64,000 nucleotides of DNA from a bacterium (GTDB taxonomy: Bacteria; Arandabacterota; Arandabacteria; Arandabacterales; Arandabacteraceae): the NCBI GenBank assembly GCA_029933125.1, contig JAOZOU010000004.1, positions 264,879-328,878 of the forward strand, read 5' to 3'. A program made the position numbers and the translations under genes. Position 1 is the stretch's first letter, and each line of letters begins with the position of its first letter. The notes beneath the pieces were generated by a model. That model made no database searches, was not told the origin of the DNA, and saw only the letters and a list, made by a program, of their open reading frames with translations. Positions 10,192 through 19,114 of this stretch are shown one piece after another.

Positions 10192-10550
10192 TTACGCTGG
10201 AGAGGCGAAGACTTAGCAGGCTCGGTGTGCAGATACAGGAAGAGGTTAGCGATATCATTCGCAGACGCCTTAAGGACCCAAGAATAGGCTTTGTGAGTGT
10301 AACAGGCGCACGCGTGACAGCTGATCTTAGCTTTGCCTATGTCTACATAAGTGCTATGGGCAGCGAGGAGGATATTGGAAGAAGCCTCGAGTGCCTTATC
10401 GGAGCTGCAAGTTTCATAAGATCGGAGCTTGGAAAGAGATTGAGAATAAAGCGGATCCCGGAGCTTCGCTTTGTCTACGATGATACAGGTGTGCGGGCGG
10501 CAAAGATTGAAGCTATCTTGAAAGATCTAAAGGATGGTTCCGATGAGTGA
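10188..10550 (+). CDS. rbfA: 30S ribosome-binding factor RbfA
   Basis: RbfA is a KH-type fold protein that binds the 30S subunit during late maturation of the 16S rRNA 5' end. The product is 120 residues. Family features include RLGVQIQEEVSDIIRRRLKD near the N-terminus, RIGFVSVTGARVTADLSFAYVY, and a C-terminal RIPELRFVYDDTGVRAAKIE. The GTG start at 10188 overlaps the stop of the DUF503 gene, and the stop overlaps the nrnA start. Confidence 0.95.
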   Translation: MITLERRRLSRLGVQIQEEVSDIIRRRLKDPRIGFVSVTGARVTADLSFAYVYISAMGSEEDIGRSLECLIGAASFIRSELGKRLRIKRIPELRFVYDDTGVRAAKIEAILKDLKDGSDE

Positions 10551-11529
10551 CGCTTACAAAGCAATAGCGGAAATCTTTAGGTCTAAGGGGACTTTTGTCG
10601 TGACCAGCCACATCGATCCTGATGGTGACGCAATAGGTTGCATACTGACTATTTATTCTGTTCTTAAACGGTTAGGGAAATCAGTTAATGTAGTACTTGA
10701 AGACAGGGTTCCACTCAATTTCTCGTTTCTTAAGGGGAGTGATGAGGTCGTCTGCGAGCATGTTGAGCCTTGTGAAGTCGGTATAGTCGTCGATGCTGCT
10801 GCAGTCGAGCGAACCGGATGGGTCAAGGACATTATCCTGGCTTGTGAGGTGATTGTCAATATCGACCATCATCGTTCTAATGACTATTTCGGGACATACA
10901 ATCTCGTTGTTGAGGGAACGGGTGCATGCGGTGAGATAATCTATAAGCTGCTTGTTGAAATAGGGGAAGGCATAGCTCTCGAAGAAGCAGAGGCACTTTT
11001 TGTGGCTATCCTTAGCGATACTGGATGTTTCCGTTTTCCAACAACGACAGCTGAGACGATGCGAATCGCAGCCCATTTGCTTGACCTTGGCGTCAGGCCA
11101 TATCGAGCTGCCTCTGAAATATTCTGGAACAGATCACCCAAAGCATTGATGCTTTTGAGTAATGCTCTTGGAACCATTGAGATTACCAATGACGGTGCGG
11201 TTGCATCAATGGAGATAACCCGCGAGATGTATGAATCCACAGGTGCGAGCCCCCGCGATACCGAAGGCTTCGCAAATTATCCACGTTCAATACGTGATGT
11301 CCTCGTTGGCATTCTTTTCCGCGAAGTTGATGATGGTGTTTATAGAGTCAGTTTGCGGTCACGGGAGGGTTATCCGGTTGATGGAATCGCAAAAGCCTTT
11401 GGTGGGGGAGGGCATCCGACTGCTGCTGGCTTCAGAGTCAAGGGGGAGCTTGAATCACTCAAACAGGATGTTCGTCGGGAAATAGATTCCCAGATTCTTC
11501 AGCCTCACAGGATCTCCGACACTCAGTAA
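10543..11529 (+). CDS. nrnA: DHH-family oligoribonuclease / pAp phosphatase NrnA
   Basis: This DHH/DHHA1 phosphoesterase is predicted to degrade short oligonucleotides and 3'-phosphoadenosine 5'-phosphate. Motifs visible: SHIDPDGDAIGC (motif I), VDAAAVERTGW (motif II), NIDHHRSNDYFG (the DHH motif III), AILSDTGCFRF (motif IV), and the C-terminal GGGGHPTAAGFRVKGE of the DHHA1 domain. Length is about 328 residues, normal for the family. ATG 10543 is preferred over ATG 10534 because it overlaps the rbfA stop and leaves about 9 nt to the SD AAAGGA (10529-10534); both are possible. Confidence 0.92.
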   Translation: MSDAYKAIAEIFRSKGTFVVTSHIDPDGDAIGCILTIYSVLKRLGKSVNVVLEDRVPLNFSFLKGSDEVVCEHVEPCEVGIVVDAAAVERTGWVKDIILACEVIVNIDHHRSNDYFGTYNLVVEGTGACGEIIYKLLVEIGEGIALEEAEALFVAILSDTGCFRFPTTTAETMRIAAHLLDLGVRPYRAASEIFWNRSPKALMLLSNALGTIEITNDGAVASMEITREMYESTGASPRDTEGFANYPRSIRDVLVGILFREVDDGVYRVSLRSREGYPVDGIAKAFGGGGHPTAAGFRVKGELESLKQDVRREIDSQILQPHRISDTQ

Positions 11530-11530
11530 T

Positions 11531-12418
11531 ATGGATGGTGTCCTTCTTGTCGATAAGCCCGCTGGTATGACTTCACACGATGTGGTAGATGCCTTAAGGC
11601 AACTGACAGGAATGCGCCGCATTGGACATGCGGGCAGCCTAGATCCACATGCTACAGGGGTTCTTCTATTGCTCCTTGGGAAGGCAACGAGGATATCAAG
11701 ATGGCTGATGGAGCTCGACAAAGAGTATGTTTTCACCATTCAGCTTGGCTTGGAGACCAGGACGCACGACAGATGGGGAGAGATTGTGGCCCATTCTGAT
11801 ATAGATGGAATCCCTGAGGAAAGAGTAGTGAATGTTTTGATGAGTTTTGAAGGGAAATATCACCAGATAGCTCCAGCGGTATCAGCCTTAAAGCACGAGG
11901 GGCGACCCCTTTACAAGATTGCTAGAGAAGGTGGTAGGGTGCCGATCAAGGCCAGAATCGTTAGCATAAGGCGGATAGAGATACTTGACGTATTCCTGCC
12001 CTTTGTCACGGCACAACTCGAGTGCTCATCAGGAACCTACGTGAGAGCTATTGCCAGAGATATTGGACACAAACTCGGATGCGGTGCAACCGTTTTCTGT
12101 CTGAGACGTACAAGGGTCGGGGATTTCACAGCGCAAAATGCACTAACTCTTGGGGTCCTGGCTAGTAAGCAGTCAGAGATAGACAAGGCACTCATTCCAA
12201 TTGATGAGGCTCTCGGGCATTTGCCAAAACTTAGGCTTAGGAAAGGTGTTGCGCGAAGTGTGCGGCAAGGTAAGCAGCCTGACAAAGATGGTTTCATCGA
12301 AGCAGTGCATTTTCCTCTAGGTTCCTTCCGGCTCGCCGACAGCGATGGGAGTCTTGTCGGCATAGCCCGAAGGGAAGCATGCGGGGGTTTCCACATTAAG
12401 GTAGAGAGGATTCTTTGA
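11531..12418 (+). CDS. truB: tRNA pseudouridine(55) synthase TruB
   Basis: TruB makes pseudouridine 55 in the T-arm of tRNAs. The 295-residue product starts MDGVLLVDKPAGMTSHDVV and carries the catalytic block RRIGHAGSLDPHATGVLLL (Asp in GSLDPHATG is the catalytic residue). SSGTYVRAIARDIG follows, a core TruB motif, and a C-terminal PUA-like tail. It starts 1 bp after nrnA ends, and its TGA stop shares a base with the ribF ATG. Confidence 0.96.
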   Translation: MDGVLLVDKPAGMTSHDVVDALRQLTGMRRIGHAGSLDPHATGVLLLLLGKATRISRWLMELDKEYVFTIQLGLETRTHDRWGEIVAHSDIDGIPEERVVNVLMSFEGKYHQIAPAVSALKHEGRPLYKIAREGGRVPIKARIVSIRRIEILDVFLPFVTAQLECSSGTYVRAIARDIGHKLGCGATVFCLRRTRVGDFTAQNALTLGVLASKQSEIDKALIPIDEALGHLPKLRLRKGVARSVRQGKQPDKDGFIEAVHFPLGSFRLADSDGSLVGIARREACGGFHIKVERIL

Positions 12419-13341
12419 TGAGGCTCATAAGAAGACTTTCCACTTCGCTTGGGAAGCCCAGTGTGGTTACGATAGGCTCGTTCGATGGTGTTCACCTCGG
12501 ACATTCCAGGATATTAGAAGAGGTTGTTATGCTTGCAAGGGGACTCAGCTTCAAGAGCGTAGTTGTGACCTTTGATCCTCATCCCCTTGCTGTCTTACAG
12601 CCAAATGAGCAACCGTCTGTGCTGACAACCTCTTCTGAGAAGGTCAGCCTGCTAAAGAATGCAGGCATTGAAATAACCGTCATGCTACAATTTAGTACTA
12701 AGCTTGCGTCTCAGCCAGCCGAATCGTTTGTCAGGGAGATTCTCCTCGAAAAACTCAGAATGTGCCGACTTGTAATTGGTTACGACTTTCGCTTTGGCAG
12801 ACAGAGGGAGGGGAATCCGTCCTATCTGGAAGAGCTGGGTGAAAAGATGGGATTTGGCGTGGACATAATTCCGCCTGTGACTTACTTGGGATATCCCATC
12901 AGTTCGACTCGCATAAGGACGGCAATCCTTAGGGGGGATGTTACATCCGCAGCGAACATGCTTGGCAGAAGATACAGCTTCGAGGCCAGTGTGATACGTG
13001 GTGAGGGCCGGGGAAAGAGACTATCGTTCCCTACAGCCAATCTTAGGGTAAAGGGCTCGTCCAAAATAGTGCCAGCACCAGGAGTCTATGCGACAAAGGT
13101 AACCATAGAGGGGAATGCCTATCCTGGGGCTCTTTATATTGGGACCAAGCCAACATTCGGCGGTTCAAGCCCAACGATTGAGGTCTATATGGCCGGGTGT
13201 GGTGGAGACCTTTATGGCAAGAAGGTTACTGTTGAGTTCTTCAAGCGCCTGAGGGGAGAGAAGCAATTCGCCTCCAGGGGTGATCTTGTACGGGCAATTG
13301 AGCATGACACTGCAAAAGCAGTCAAGATTGTTTCAATTTAG
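12418..13341 (+). CDS. ribF: Bifunctional riboflavin kinase / FAD synthetase
   Basis: RibF converts riboflavin to FMN and then FAD. The N-terminal nucleotidyltransferase (FAD synthetase) domain shows IGSFDGVHLGHSRIL and VVTFDPHPLAVL. It is followed by GYDFRFGRQREGNPSYLEEL and SSTRIRTAILRGDV. The C-terminal riboflavin kinase domain shows GEGRGKRLSFPTANL and GALYIGTKPTFGG. I place the start at ATG 12418 (GAGAGGA at 12404-12410) rather than TTG 12415; the difference is one residue. About 307 residues. Confidence 0.95.
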   Translation: MRLIRRLSTSLGKPSVVTIGSFDGVHLGHSRILEEVVMLARGLSFKSVVVTFDPHPLAVLQPNEQPSVLTTSSEKVSLLKNAGIEITVMLQFSTKLASQPAESFVREILLEKLRMCRLVIGYDFRFGRQREGNPSYLEELGEKMGFGVDIIPPVTYLGYPISSTRIRTAILRGDVTSAANMLGRRYSFEASVIRGEGRGKRLSFPTANLRVKGSSKIVPAPGVYATKVTIEGNAYPGALYIGTKPTFGGSSPTIEVYMAGCGGDLYGKKVTVEFFKRLRGEKQFASRGDLVRAIEHDTAKAVKIVSI

Positions 13342-13401
13342 GTGTTGATTTATGCGCCAAAAAGGTCTAAGTAATAGTATTAAGAAGGGGGTGAAAGTGA
13401 C

Positions 13402-13671
13402 GTGCCTTTGACGAAAGAGAAGAAACAGGAGATCATAAGGAAGTTTCGTGTCCACGAACGTGACTCCGGTTCTCCTGAGGTTCAAATCGCGCTTTTGACC
13501 GAGCGCATAAACCAGCTAGCAAATCACTTCCAGGTACACAAGAAGGATTATCATTCCCGTAGGGGGTTGCTAAAGCTGGTAGGTCAGCGAAGAAGGCTAT
13601 TGGATTATCTGAAATCAAAGAAGATTGAAAGATATCGCCAGATAGTCAAAGAACTTGGTTTGAGAAAATAG
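13402..13671 (+). CDS. rpsO: 30S ribosomal protein S15
   Basis: S15 is a primary 16S rRNA-binding protein. The 89-residue sequence shows the family hallmarks: [36 protein letters not shown] and [20 protein letters not shown]. It starts at GTG 13402 with AAGGGGGTGA at 13384-13393. The 60-bp leader after ribF is the longest gap inside the operon and could hold a regulatory structure, but I did not identify one. Confidence 0.97.
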   Translation: MPLTKEKKQEIIRKFRVHERDSGSPEVQIALLTERINQLANHFQVHKKDYHSRRGLLKLVGQRRRLLDYLKSKKIERYRQIVKELGLRK

Positions 13672-13690
13672 ATGGAGTCTAGATTCTAAG

Positions 13691-15784
13691 ATGATAATTA
13701 AGGAAAGTGTTGAAATTGGTGGAAGGACCCTGTCGATAGAGACTGGGCGCATGGCAAAGCAGGCAGATGGGGCAGCATTGGTGCAGTATGGCGATACTAT
13801 CGTCCTTGTCACAAGCGTGATCTCAAAGGATCCCCTTGAAGGGGCAAGCTTCCTGCCCTTGCTTGTCGAGTACAGAGAGAAGACCTATGCTGCTGGCAAG
13901 ATTCCCGGTGGATTCTTCAAGCGTGAGGGTAGGCCGACCGAGAAAGAAATTCTAAGTGCAAGATTGATTGATAGATCTTTGCGTCCTCTCTTCCCAAAGG
14001 GTTTCAATCATGAGGTGCAGATCATAGCTAATGTTCTTTCCTCTGATCAGCAGAACGATTCGGATATTCTTGCGTTAATAGGCGCTTCGGCGAGCCTTGC
14101 AATTGCTGGGGCACCCTTTGAAGGACCTATTGGAGTTGTGCGCGTTGGGCGGCAAGACGGTAACTTGATAGTCAATCCCACATTTGCACAACGTGATGAA
14201 GGTGATGTTGATCTTGTTGTGGCTGGCTTTAAGGACAGGGTTGTGATGATTGAGGGAGGTGCAAAAGAGATCTTAGACGAAGATCTTGTCAGAGCAGTTG
14301 AATTTGGACTGGAATTCTTGCCCAAGATAATAGAAGTTCAGCGACGTGTAGCAGATACCTGTGCGAAGGAAAGGATGGAGTTTGAGGCTAAAGAGCCTCT
14401 TGAGGAGATTGTCTCAGAGATCCAGACCTCATTTGGTGAGAAAATAGCTCAGGCAGTTCGCATAGGTGAGAAGGAAAAACGGCAGGCAGAACTTGACGGC
14501 ATTAAGCAAGAAGCCCTCGATGCGCTTCTTGAGAAATATCCTGAGCAAGAAGCTGATATAGTCATGGCTCTAATAGACCTCGAGCGGAAGGAAGTTCGAA
14601 AGCTCATAGCTCAAGAACACACACGTGTCGATGGGCGAGGCTTACGTGACTTAAGACCTGTCTCCTGTGAAGTTGGTATACTGCCACGTACTCATGGTTC
14701 AGCGCTATTTACCAGGGGTCAGACTCAGGCGCTTGCTGTTACAACCCTTGGCACTGCTATAGATGAACAGAGGGTGGAAGAGCTTGAGGGTGAGACAACG
14801 AAGAGCTATATGTTGCACTATAATTTCCCTCCTTTCAGCGTTGGTGAGATTAGGCCATTAAGATCGCCCGCAAGACGCGAGATTGGTCATGGTGCACTTG
14901 CTGAAAGGGCAATACAACCTGTCATTCCTGCTTCTGGGATCTTCCCATATACGATTAGAGTTGTATCGGACATTCTCGAGTCCAATGGATCCTCATCTAT
15001 GGCGACGGTTTGCAGCGGATCGCTATCACTAATGGACGCAGGTGTGCCAATTCGTGCAGCTGTTGCTGGTGTTGCAATGGGGCTTGTAATGGATGGAGAT
15101 ACCTATCGCATCCTTACGGACATTCTGGGAATCGAAGATCACCACGGAGATATGGACTTCAAAATAGCAGGTACCCGCAAGGGCATAACTGCGGTACAGA
15201 TGGATCTTAAGATTACTGGCATACCAGTGGATGTTGTGCGCGAGATAGTTTTCCAATCAATCGAAGCTCGTCAGACCATCCACGATATAATGGATAACAC
15301 GATTTCTGCACCGCGATCCGAGATTTCAATGTATGCGCCCCGGATAGTAGCTATAAGGATCGACAGGGACAAGATAAGAGACATCATTGGCCCTGGAGGC
15401 AAGACAATCCGCAAGATTATTGACGAGACAGGAGTGGTCATTGACATTGGGGATGATGGTGAAGTAAAGATAGCATCACCTGATGGGAGAGCTCTCGATA
15501 AGGCTCTCGGTATGGTAAATGCTCTCATTGAGGAGCCGGAGGTTGGCAAGGTATACAATGGAACTGTTAAACGTATTGTTGACTTTGGAGCTTTTGTTGA
15601 AATCTTGCCTGGCAAGGAAGGGTTACTGCACATTTCAGAGATAGAGCACCACAGGATAAACAGTGTTCGCGATGTGCTGAAAGAGGGCGAGCAGGTTCTG
15701 GTGAAGGTGATAGGCACTGAGAGGGATGGCAAGATCAGGCTCAGCAGAAAGGCCTTGCTAAAACCGAAGGCCCGTAAGAGATGA
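13691..15784 (+). CDS. pnp: Polyribonucleotide nucleotidyltransferase (PNPase)
   Basis: PNPase is the phosphorolytic 3'-5' exoribonuclease of the RNA degradosome. The 697-residue product has two RNase PH domains (first with TYAAGKIPGGFFKREGRPTE, second with VDGRGLRDLRPVSCEVGILP and SGSLSLMDAGVPI). A helical linker separates them. A KH domain follows (IIGPGGKTIRKIIDETGVVI), then a C-terminal S1 domain (GTVKRIVDFGAFVEILPGKE). It follows rpsO by 19 bp as in most bacteria and overlaps the M16 peptidase gene by 4 bp. Confidence 0.97.
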   Translation: MIIKESVEIGGRTLSIETGRMAKQADGAALVQYGDTIVLVTSVISKDPLEGASFLPLLVEYREKTYAAGKIPGGFFKREGRPTEKEILSARLIDRSLRPLFPKGFNHEVQIIANVLSSDQQNDSDILALIGASASLAIAGAPFEGPIGVVRVGRQDGNLIVNPTFAQRDEGDVDLVVAGFKDRVVMIEGGAKEILDEDLVRAVEFGLEFLPKIIEVQRRVADTCAKERMEFEAKEPLEEIVSEIQTSFGEKIAQAVRIGEKEKRQAELDGIKQEALDALLEKYPEQEADIVMALIDLERKEVRKLIAQEHTRVDGRGLRDLRPVSCEVGILPRTHGSALFTRGQTQALAVTTLGTAIDEQRVEELEGETTKSYMLHYNFPPFSVGEIRPLRSPARREIGHGALAERAIQPVIPASGIFPYTIRVVSDILESNGSSSMATVCSGSLSLMDAGVPIRAAVAGVAMGLVMDGDTYRILTDILGIEDHHGDMDFKIAGTRKGITAVQMDLKITGIPVDVVREIVFQSIEARQTIHDIMDNTISAPRSEISMYAPRIVAIRIDRDKIRDIIGPGGKTIRKIIDETGVVIDIGDDGEVKIASPDGRALDKALGMVNALIEEPEVGKVYNGTVKRIVDFGAFVEILPGKEGLLHISEIEHHRINSVRDVLKEGEQVLVKVIGTERDGKIRLSRKALLKPKARKR

Positions 15785-17043
15785 GCTTTACCTACCGCAA
15801 GGATGTCCTCGAAAACGGAATAAGAATTGTCAGCGAAACCAGTAACGATGCCAATTCAGTAGCTCTGGGTTTCTGGGTTGGTGTGGGTTCGAGATCCGAG
15901 CCTCAGGATCTCAGCGGAATCTCCCACTTCATTGAGCATCTTCTCTTCAAGGGAACACGCAGACGCAGCGCTTTCGAGATTGCCCATACCCTCGAATCTG
16001 TCGGCGGAAGTCTCGACGCCTTTGCCGGCAGGGAAAGCACGGCTTTTGTTGGAAGATGTCTTCCTGAACATCTGCGCCGTGCGATTGACGTTCTCAGTGA
16101 TATGCTGTGTCATCCAGCGATGAAAGATGAGGCGATTAGGCTCGAGAAGCAGGTGGTAATAGAAGAGATCCGTAATTTTGAGGATACACCTGAGGAGATT
16201 GTGCACGAGCTTTTGGGCAGGTCGGTATGGAGGACCAAGCCCATTGGGAATTCTGTTCTCGGAACGGTAGAATCAGTCAGCAACCTGCGAAGGGATGTCA
16301 TCAGACGATTTTTTCGTGAGCACTATGTGGCTTCCAATACGATAGTTGCCGCAGCTGGCAGGGTTGACCACGCAAAGCTCGTCGAGTACGTCGCCAAGAT
16401 GCTCAAGTTGCCTCGTAATGGTCGTCCTGTTGAAGAACCCGAGGGCAAGCCCTTACCAAGAGTTCACCATGAGGCAAGAGAGGTAGCTCAATGCTATATA
16501 ACTATGGGCGTTGAAGCACCATCTTACGTCGATAAAAGGCGTTACGCAGCAATTTTGTTATCCCTTATCGTTGGCGGTGGGATGACCTCAAGGCTTTTCC
16601 AGGAAGTCAGGGAAAGAAAGGGTTTGGCATATTCGGTTTATTGCAGCTGCGAATTCTACAGGGAAACTGGAATTCTCACCATATTTCTTGCAGTAGATCC
16701 GAAAAAGGCGCGTAAAGCAGTCAGAAGTGTTTCGACTGAGCTCTCCAGGCTTCTGAAGGATGGCTTAGCCAGAGGTGAATTGAAAAGTGCAAAGCAGCAG
16801 CTTAAAGGTAATCTGATTTTGGGTCTGGAAAGTACAGCTGCCAGAATGAGTCGCATTGCCAGGCATGAATTCTATCTTGGTGAGTACATCTCTGTGGAGA
16901 AGTCGCTCGAAGAGGTTATGGGGGTAACTGCCGATAAGGTTATGGCTGAAGCCAAGCGCCTTTTCAAACCTCAAGCATTCTCACTTGTGGTGGTGGGGCC
17001 GCCCAGCACGGATTTTCCGCAGGAAACCGATCTTGATTTCTAG
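15781..17043 (+). CDS. M16-family zinc protease (MPP/MlpA-like)
   Basis: This is an M16B-type metallopeptidase similar to mitochondrial processing peptidase beta and Bacillus MlpA. The inverted zinc motif HFIEH is at residues 49-53, with the downstream acidic ligand region EEIRNFEDTPEEIVHE around residue 128. The second half shows GGGMTSRLFQEVRERKGLAY, the C-terminal M16 signature. At 420 residues it is normal length, with no signal peptide, so a cytoplasmic location is likely. It overlaps pnp by 4 bp and so belongs to that operon. Its TAG stop overlaps the stop of the convergent aminotransferase gene. Confidence 0.92.
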   Translation: MSFTYRKDVLENGIRIVSETSNDANSVALGFWVGVGSRSEPQDLSGISHFIEHLLFKGTRRRSAFEIAHTLESVGGSLDAFAGRESTAFVGRCLPEHLRRAIDVLSDMLCHPAMKDEAIRLEKQVVIEEIRNFEDTPEEIVHELLGRSVWRTKPIGNSVLGTVESVSNLRRDVIRRFFREHYVASNTIVAAAGRVDHAKLVEYVAKMLKLPRNGRPVEEPEGKPLPRVHHEAREVAQCYITMGVEAPSYVDKRRYAAILLSLIVGGGMTSRLFQEVRERKGLAYSVYCSCEFYRETGILTIFLAVDPKKARKAVRSVSTELSRLLKDGLARGELKSAKQQLKGNLILGLESTAARMSRIARHEFYLGEYISVEKSLEEVMGVTADKVMAEAKRLFKPQAFSLVVVGPPSTDFPQETDLDF

Positions 17044-18218
17044 ATCAGACCTGAATCGACCATTCTCGTAACGGCTTCCTCAAGCCTGAGTCTGTCTTCG
17101 ATGAGCGAGATGCGAACATAACCTTCTCCGAAGGTTCCGAAACCGATTCCCGGAGCCAAGACAACGCCCGCCTTCTCAAGTACAGCCTTTGAAAATTCCA
17201 TAGAGGAGGTAAAGGCTTTTGGAATAGCTGCCCACACATAAATAGTGGCAAGGGGTTTGATTGCTCGTAGGCCTGTGCCAGCAAGTTTTTCAATAAGTAC
17301 GTCTCTACGTTCCCTATAGTGCCTGCGGGTTGGTTCTATAAGGCGGTCTCCAGCATCGAGCACACGGGCCCCAGCCTTTTGCATTGCCATAAAAACCCCA
17401 AAATCCATATTTGTCTTTATCTTTAGCAGGTTTGCCAGGAGATCTGCGTTGCCAGCTGCGAAACCCAACCGCCAACCAGGCATCGAATATGTCTTCGAGA
17501 ACGAGTAGAATTCAATGGTTCTTGCCTTTGCACCTGGTATTTCGAGAAAGCTCATTGCCCTATATGTAGGTTCGAGATTAAGTTCTGCATAGGCTATATC
17601 GGAGATGACAATGAGATCAAAGCGCTCTGCCACTTCCAGAATCTCTTCGTAAAGTTCCTGTGTCTCAACAGCTCCAGTTGGATTGTTGGGGTAGTTGATA
17701 AGAATAAGCACTGCTCTTTCGAGAACTTCTTGCGGTATCTCCTTAAGGTCAGGTCTAAACCCGTTGGTTTCACGCAAAGGCAATTCGTAGAGATCACCAT
17801 CGGATATACCTATAGCACCAAGATAGGCGGGATAGCATGGTGACGTGATGATTGCAATGTCACCTGGATCAAGATGGGCAAGGAAAAACTTCGCGATTCC
17901 TTCTTTTGACCCAATCAATGGAAGAATTTCGCGCTCGGGGTCTACAGTAACCTTGAAACGACGTCTATACCATCTGCTGGCTGCTTCTCTAAGCTCCCTT
18001 AATCCGTGAAAGGGTGGATACCTGTGGTATTGCGTTGTTTGATCATCAAGAGCTTCCTTAAGAAATTGAGGGATGGGGGCAGGTGGCCTGAGATCAGGAT
18101 TGCCAACACCCATGTCGATCACATCAATGCCAGCCTGAATAGCCTTATCACGAGCTTGGTTGACTTCGGCAAAGGGATAAGGTTTTAGCGAGAGAAGTCG
18201 CTTGCTTCCTTTCTTCAC
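17040..18218 (-). CDS. LL-diaminopimelate-type class I/II aminotransferase
   Basis: This PLP-dependent fold-type I aminotransferase is closest in appearance to the LL-diaminopimelate aminotransferase/AlaC group. It shows DVIDMGVGNPDLRPP, ILINYPNNPTGA, ISDIAYAELNLE and the PLP-lysine motif YSFSKTYSMPGWRLGFAAGN. The GTG at 18218 is preceded by AAGGAGGTC (18223-18231), so I start there; the in-frame TTG 18248 lies upstream of the SD. That gives 392 residues. It is transcribed alone from a strong predicted promoter (18252-18279). Whether it makes LL-DAP for peptidoglycan/lysine or transaminates another amino acid cannot be decided from sequence. Confidence 0.88.
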   Translation of the reverse strand: MKKGSKRLLSLKPYPFAEVNQARDKAIQAGIDVIDMGVGNPDLRPPAPIPQFLKEALDDQTTQYHRYPPFHGLRELREAASRWYRRRFKVTVDPEREILPLIGSKEGIAKFFLAHLDPGDIAIITSPCYPAYLGAIGISDGDLYELPLRETNGFRPDLKEIPQEVLERAVLILINYPNNPTGAVETQELYEEILEVAERFDLIVISDIAYAELNLEPTYRAMSFLEIPGAKARTIEFYSFSKTYSMPGWRLGFAAGNADLLANLLKIKTNMDFGVFMAMQKAGARVLDAGDRLIEPTRRHYRERRDVLIEKLAGTGLRAIKPLATIYVWAAIPKAFTSSMEFSKAVLEKAGVVLAPGIGFGTFGEGYVRISLIEDRLRLEEAVTRMVDSGLI

Positions 18219-18251
18219 AATTGACCTCCTTTTGTTGGAAAGGCTCAATCT

Positions 18252-18279
18252 ATTGTAACAAAAAGCTTGGCAGTGTCAA
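18252..18279 (-). promoter_or_regulatory. Sigma-70 promoter of the aminotransferase gene
   Basis: On the minus strand TTGACA (18279-18274), a 16-bp spacer, then TACAAT (18257-18252). Predicted transcription start is near 18245, about 15 nt before the SD at 18231-18223. The -35 is a perfect match and the -10 matches 5 of 6. Confidence 0.75.
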
Positions 18280-18337
18280 TCCAGAGCACAATTTGGTTTG
18301 ACACGCCTAGGTCATTTCGATTAGTCTAGAAGATGTT

Positions 18338-18634
18338 ATGGAGATACTTGAAACTGGAAGACGCATCGGAGGTACTGAACCTAGCACCTTAGAAGGTGAA
18401 AGCCTGACCAGCAGAGTCGCCCCAAGGCAGCACGTATGTGAAGCTTGCAAGTGCTGCTCCTGTGTCAGGGATTGTATGAAATGCAGACAGAACTGCGAGC
18501 CCAGGGAGGATAGCTTCATTCCTGTTGTTGCGTGCCCTGACTTTGAGGATATACGTTCAGCTCCCAGGATTCGATACCTTTACCGAAGTGATTATACCTG
18601 TGTCTACAGGTTACATCTGCCTAACAACCGGTAG
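18338..18634 (+). CDS. Small cysteine-rich protein, unknown function
   Basis: This is a 98-residue ORF directly upstream of dut. The central segment CEACKCCSCVRDCMKCRQNC (about residues 34-53) has eight cysteines in 20 residues, followed by FIPVVACPDFED. This pattern suggests a compact metal-binding (zinc or Fe-S) knuckle. I do not recognise the family. There is no strong SD; a TTGACA at 18298-18303 lies 35 bp upstream. It ends 12 bp before dut, consistent with co-transcription. The C-terminal 30 residues look less protein-like, so the true 3' limit or the reality of the gene is uncertain. Confidence 0.5.
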   Translation: MEILETGRRIGGTEPSTLEGESLTSRVAPRQHVCEACKCCSCVRDCMKCRQNCEPREDSFIPVVACPDFEDIRSAPRIRYLYRSDYTCVYRLHLPNNR

Positions 18635-18646
18635 AGAACCTACCCC

Positions 18647-19111
18647 ATGTCGCTCGAACAAAGCAACAAAGTATCCATCAGAATTCGGAGGTTACCGAAA
18701 GCCAGGGATATACCTTTGCCATCGAGGGCCAGCGATGGGGCATCGGGTGTTGATCTTATCGCCTGTGTTCAAGAAGACGTAACCATCCTTCCTGGTGATT
18801 GGAAACTCATTCCTACTGGCATTGCACTTGAGATCCCTGCTGGTTGCGAAGCACAGGTTAGACCTAGATCTGGTCTGGCATTAAGGTATGGGGTTACAAC
18901 TCTCAATTCTCCAGGAACTATAGATTCCGACTACCGCGGTGAGGTTGGTGTTATCTTGATCAACCATGGCAGGAAGCCCTTCGTTGTTAAGCGTGGCGAT
19001 AGAATTGCTCAGCTTGTTTTCGCGAGAGTTATGGAAGTCGAATTCGAGGAGGTTGATCGACTTGACGATAGCGCTCGTGGTGATGGGGGCTTTGGTCACA
19101 CCGGTCTATAG
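18647..19111 (+). CDS. dut: dUTP diphosphatase
   Basis: Trimeric dUTPase, which hydrolyses dUTP to dUMP and pyrophosphate. All five motifs are present in 154 residues: [12 protein letters not shown] (1), [12 protein letters not shown] (2), [20 protein letters not shown] (3), GDRIAQLVF (4) and [12 protein letters not shown] (5). The start ATG 18647 has only a weak SD; a small GGTAG...CTACC hairpin (18630-18644) immediately precedes it and could mask initiation. It is followed after 3 bp by a polysaccharide deacetylase gene. Confidence 0.95.
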   Translation: MSLEQSNKVSIRIRRLPKARDIPLPSRASDGASGVDLIACVQEDVTILPGDWKLIPTGIALEIPAGCEAQVRPRSGLALRYGVTTLNSPGTIDSDYRGEVGVILINHGRKPFVVKRGDRIAQLVFARVMEVEFEEVDRLDDSARGDGGFGHTGL

Positions 19112-19114
19112 GGA

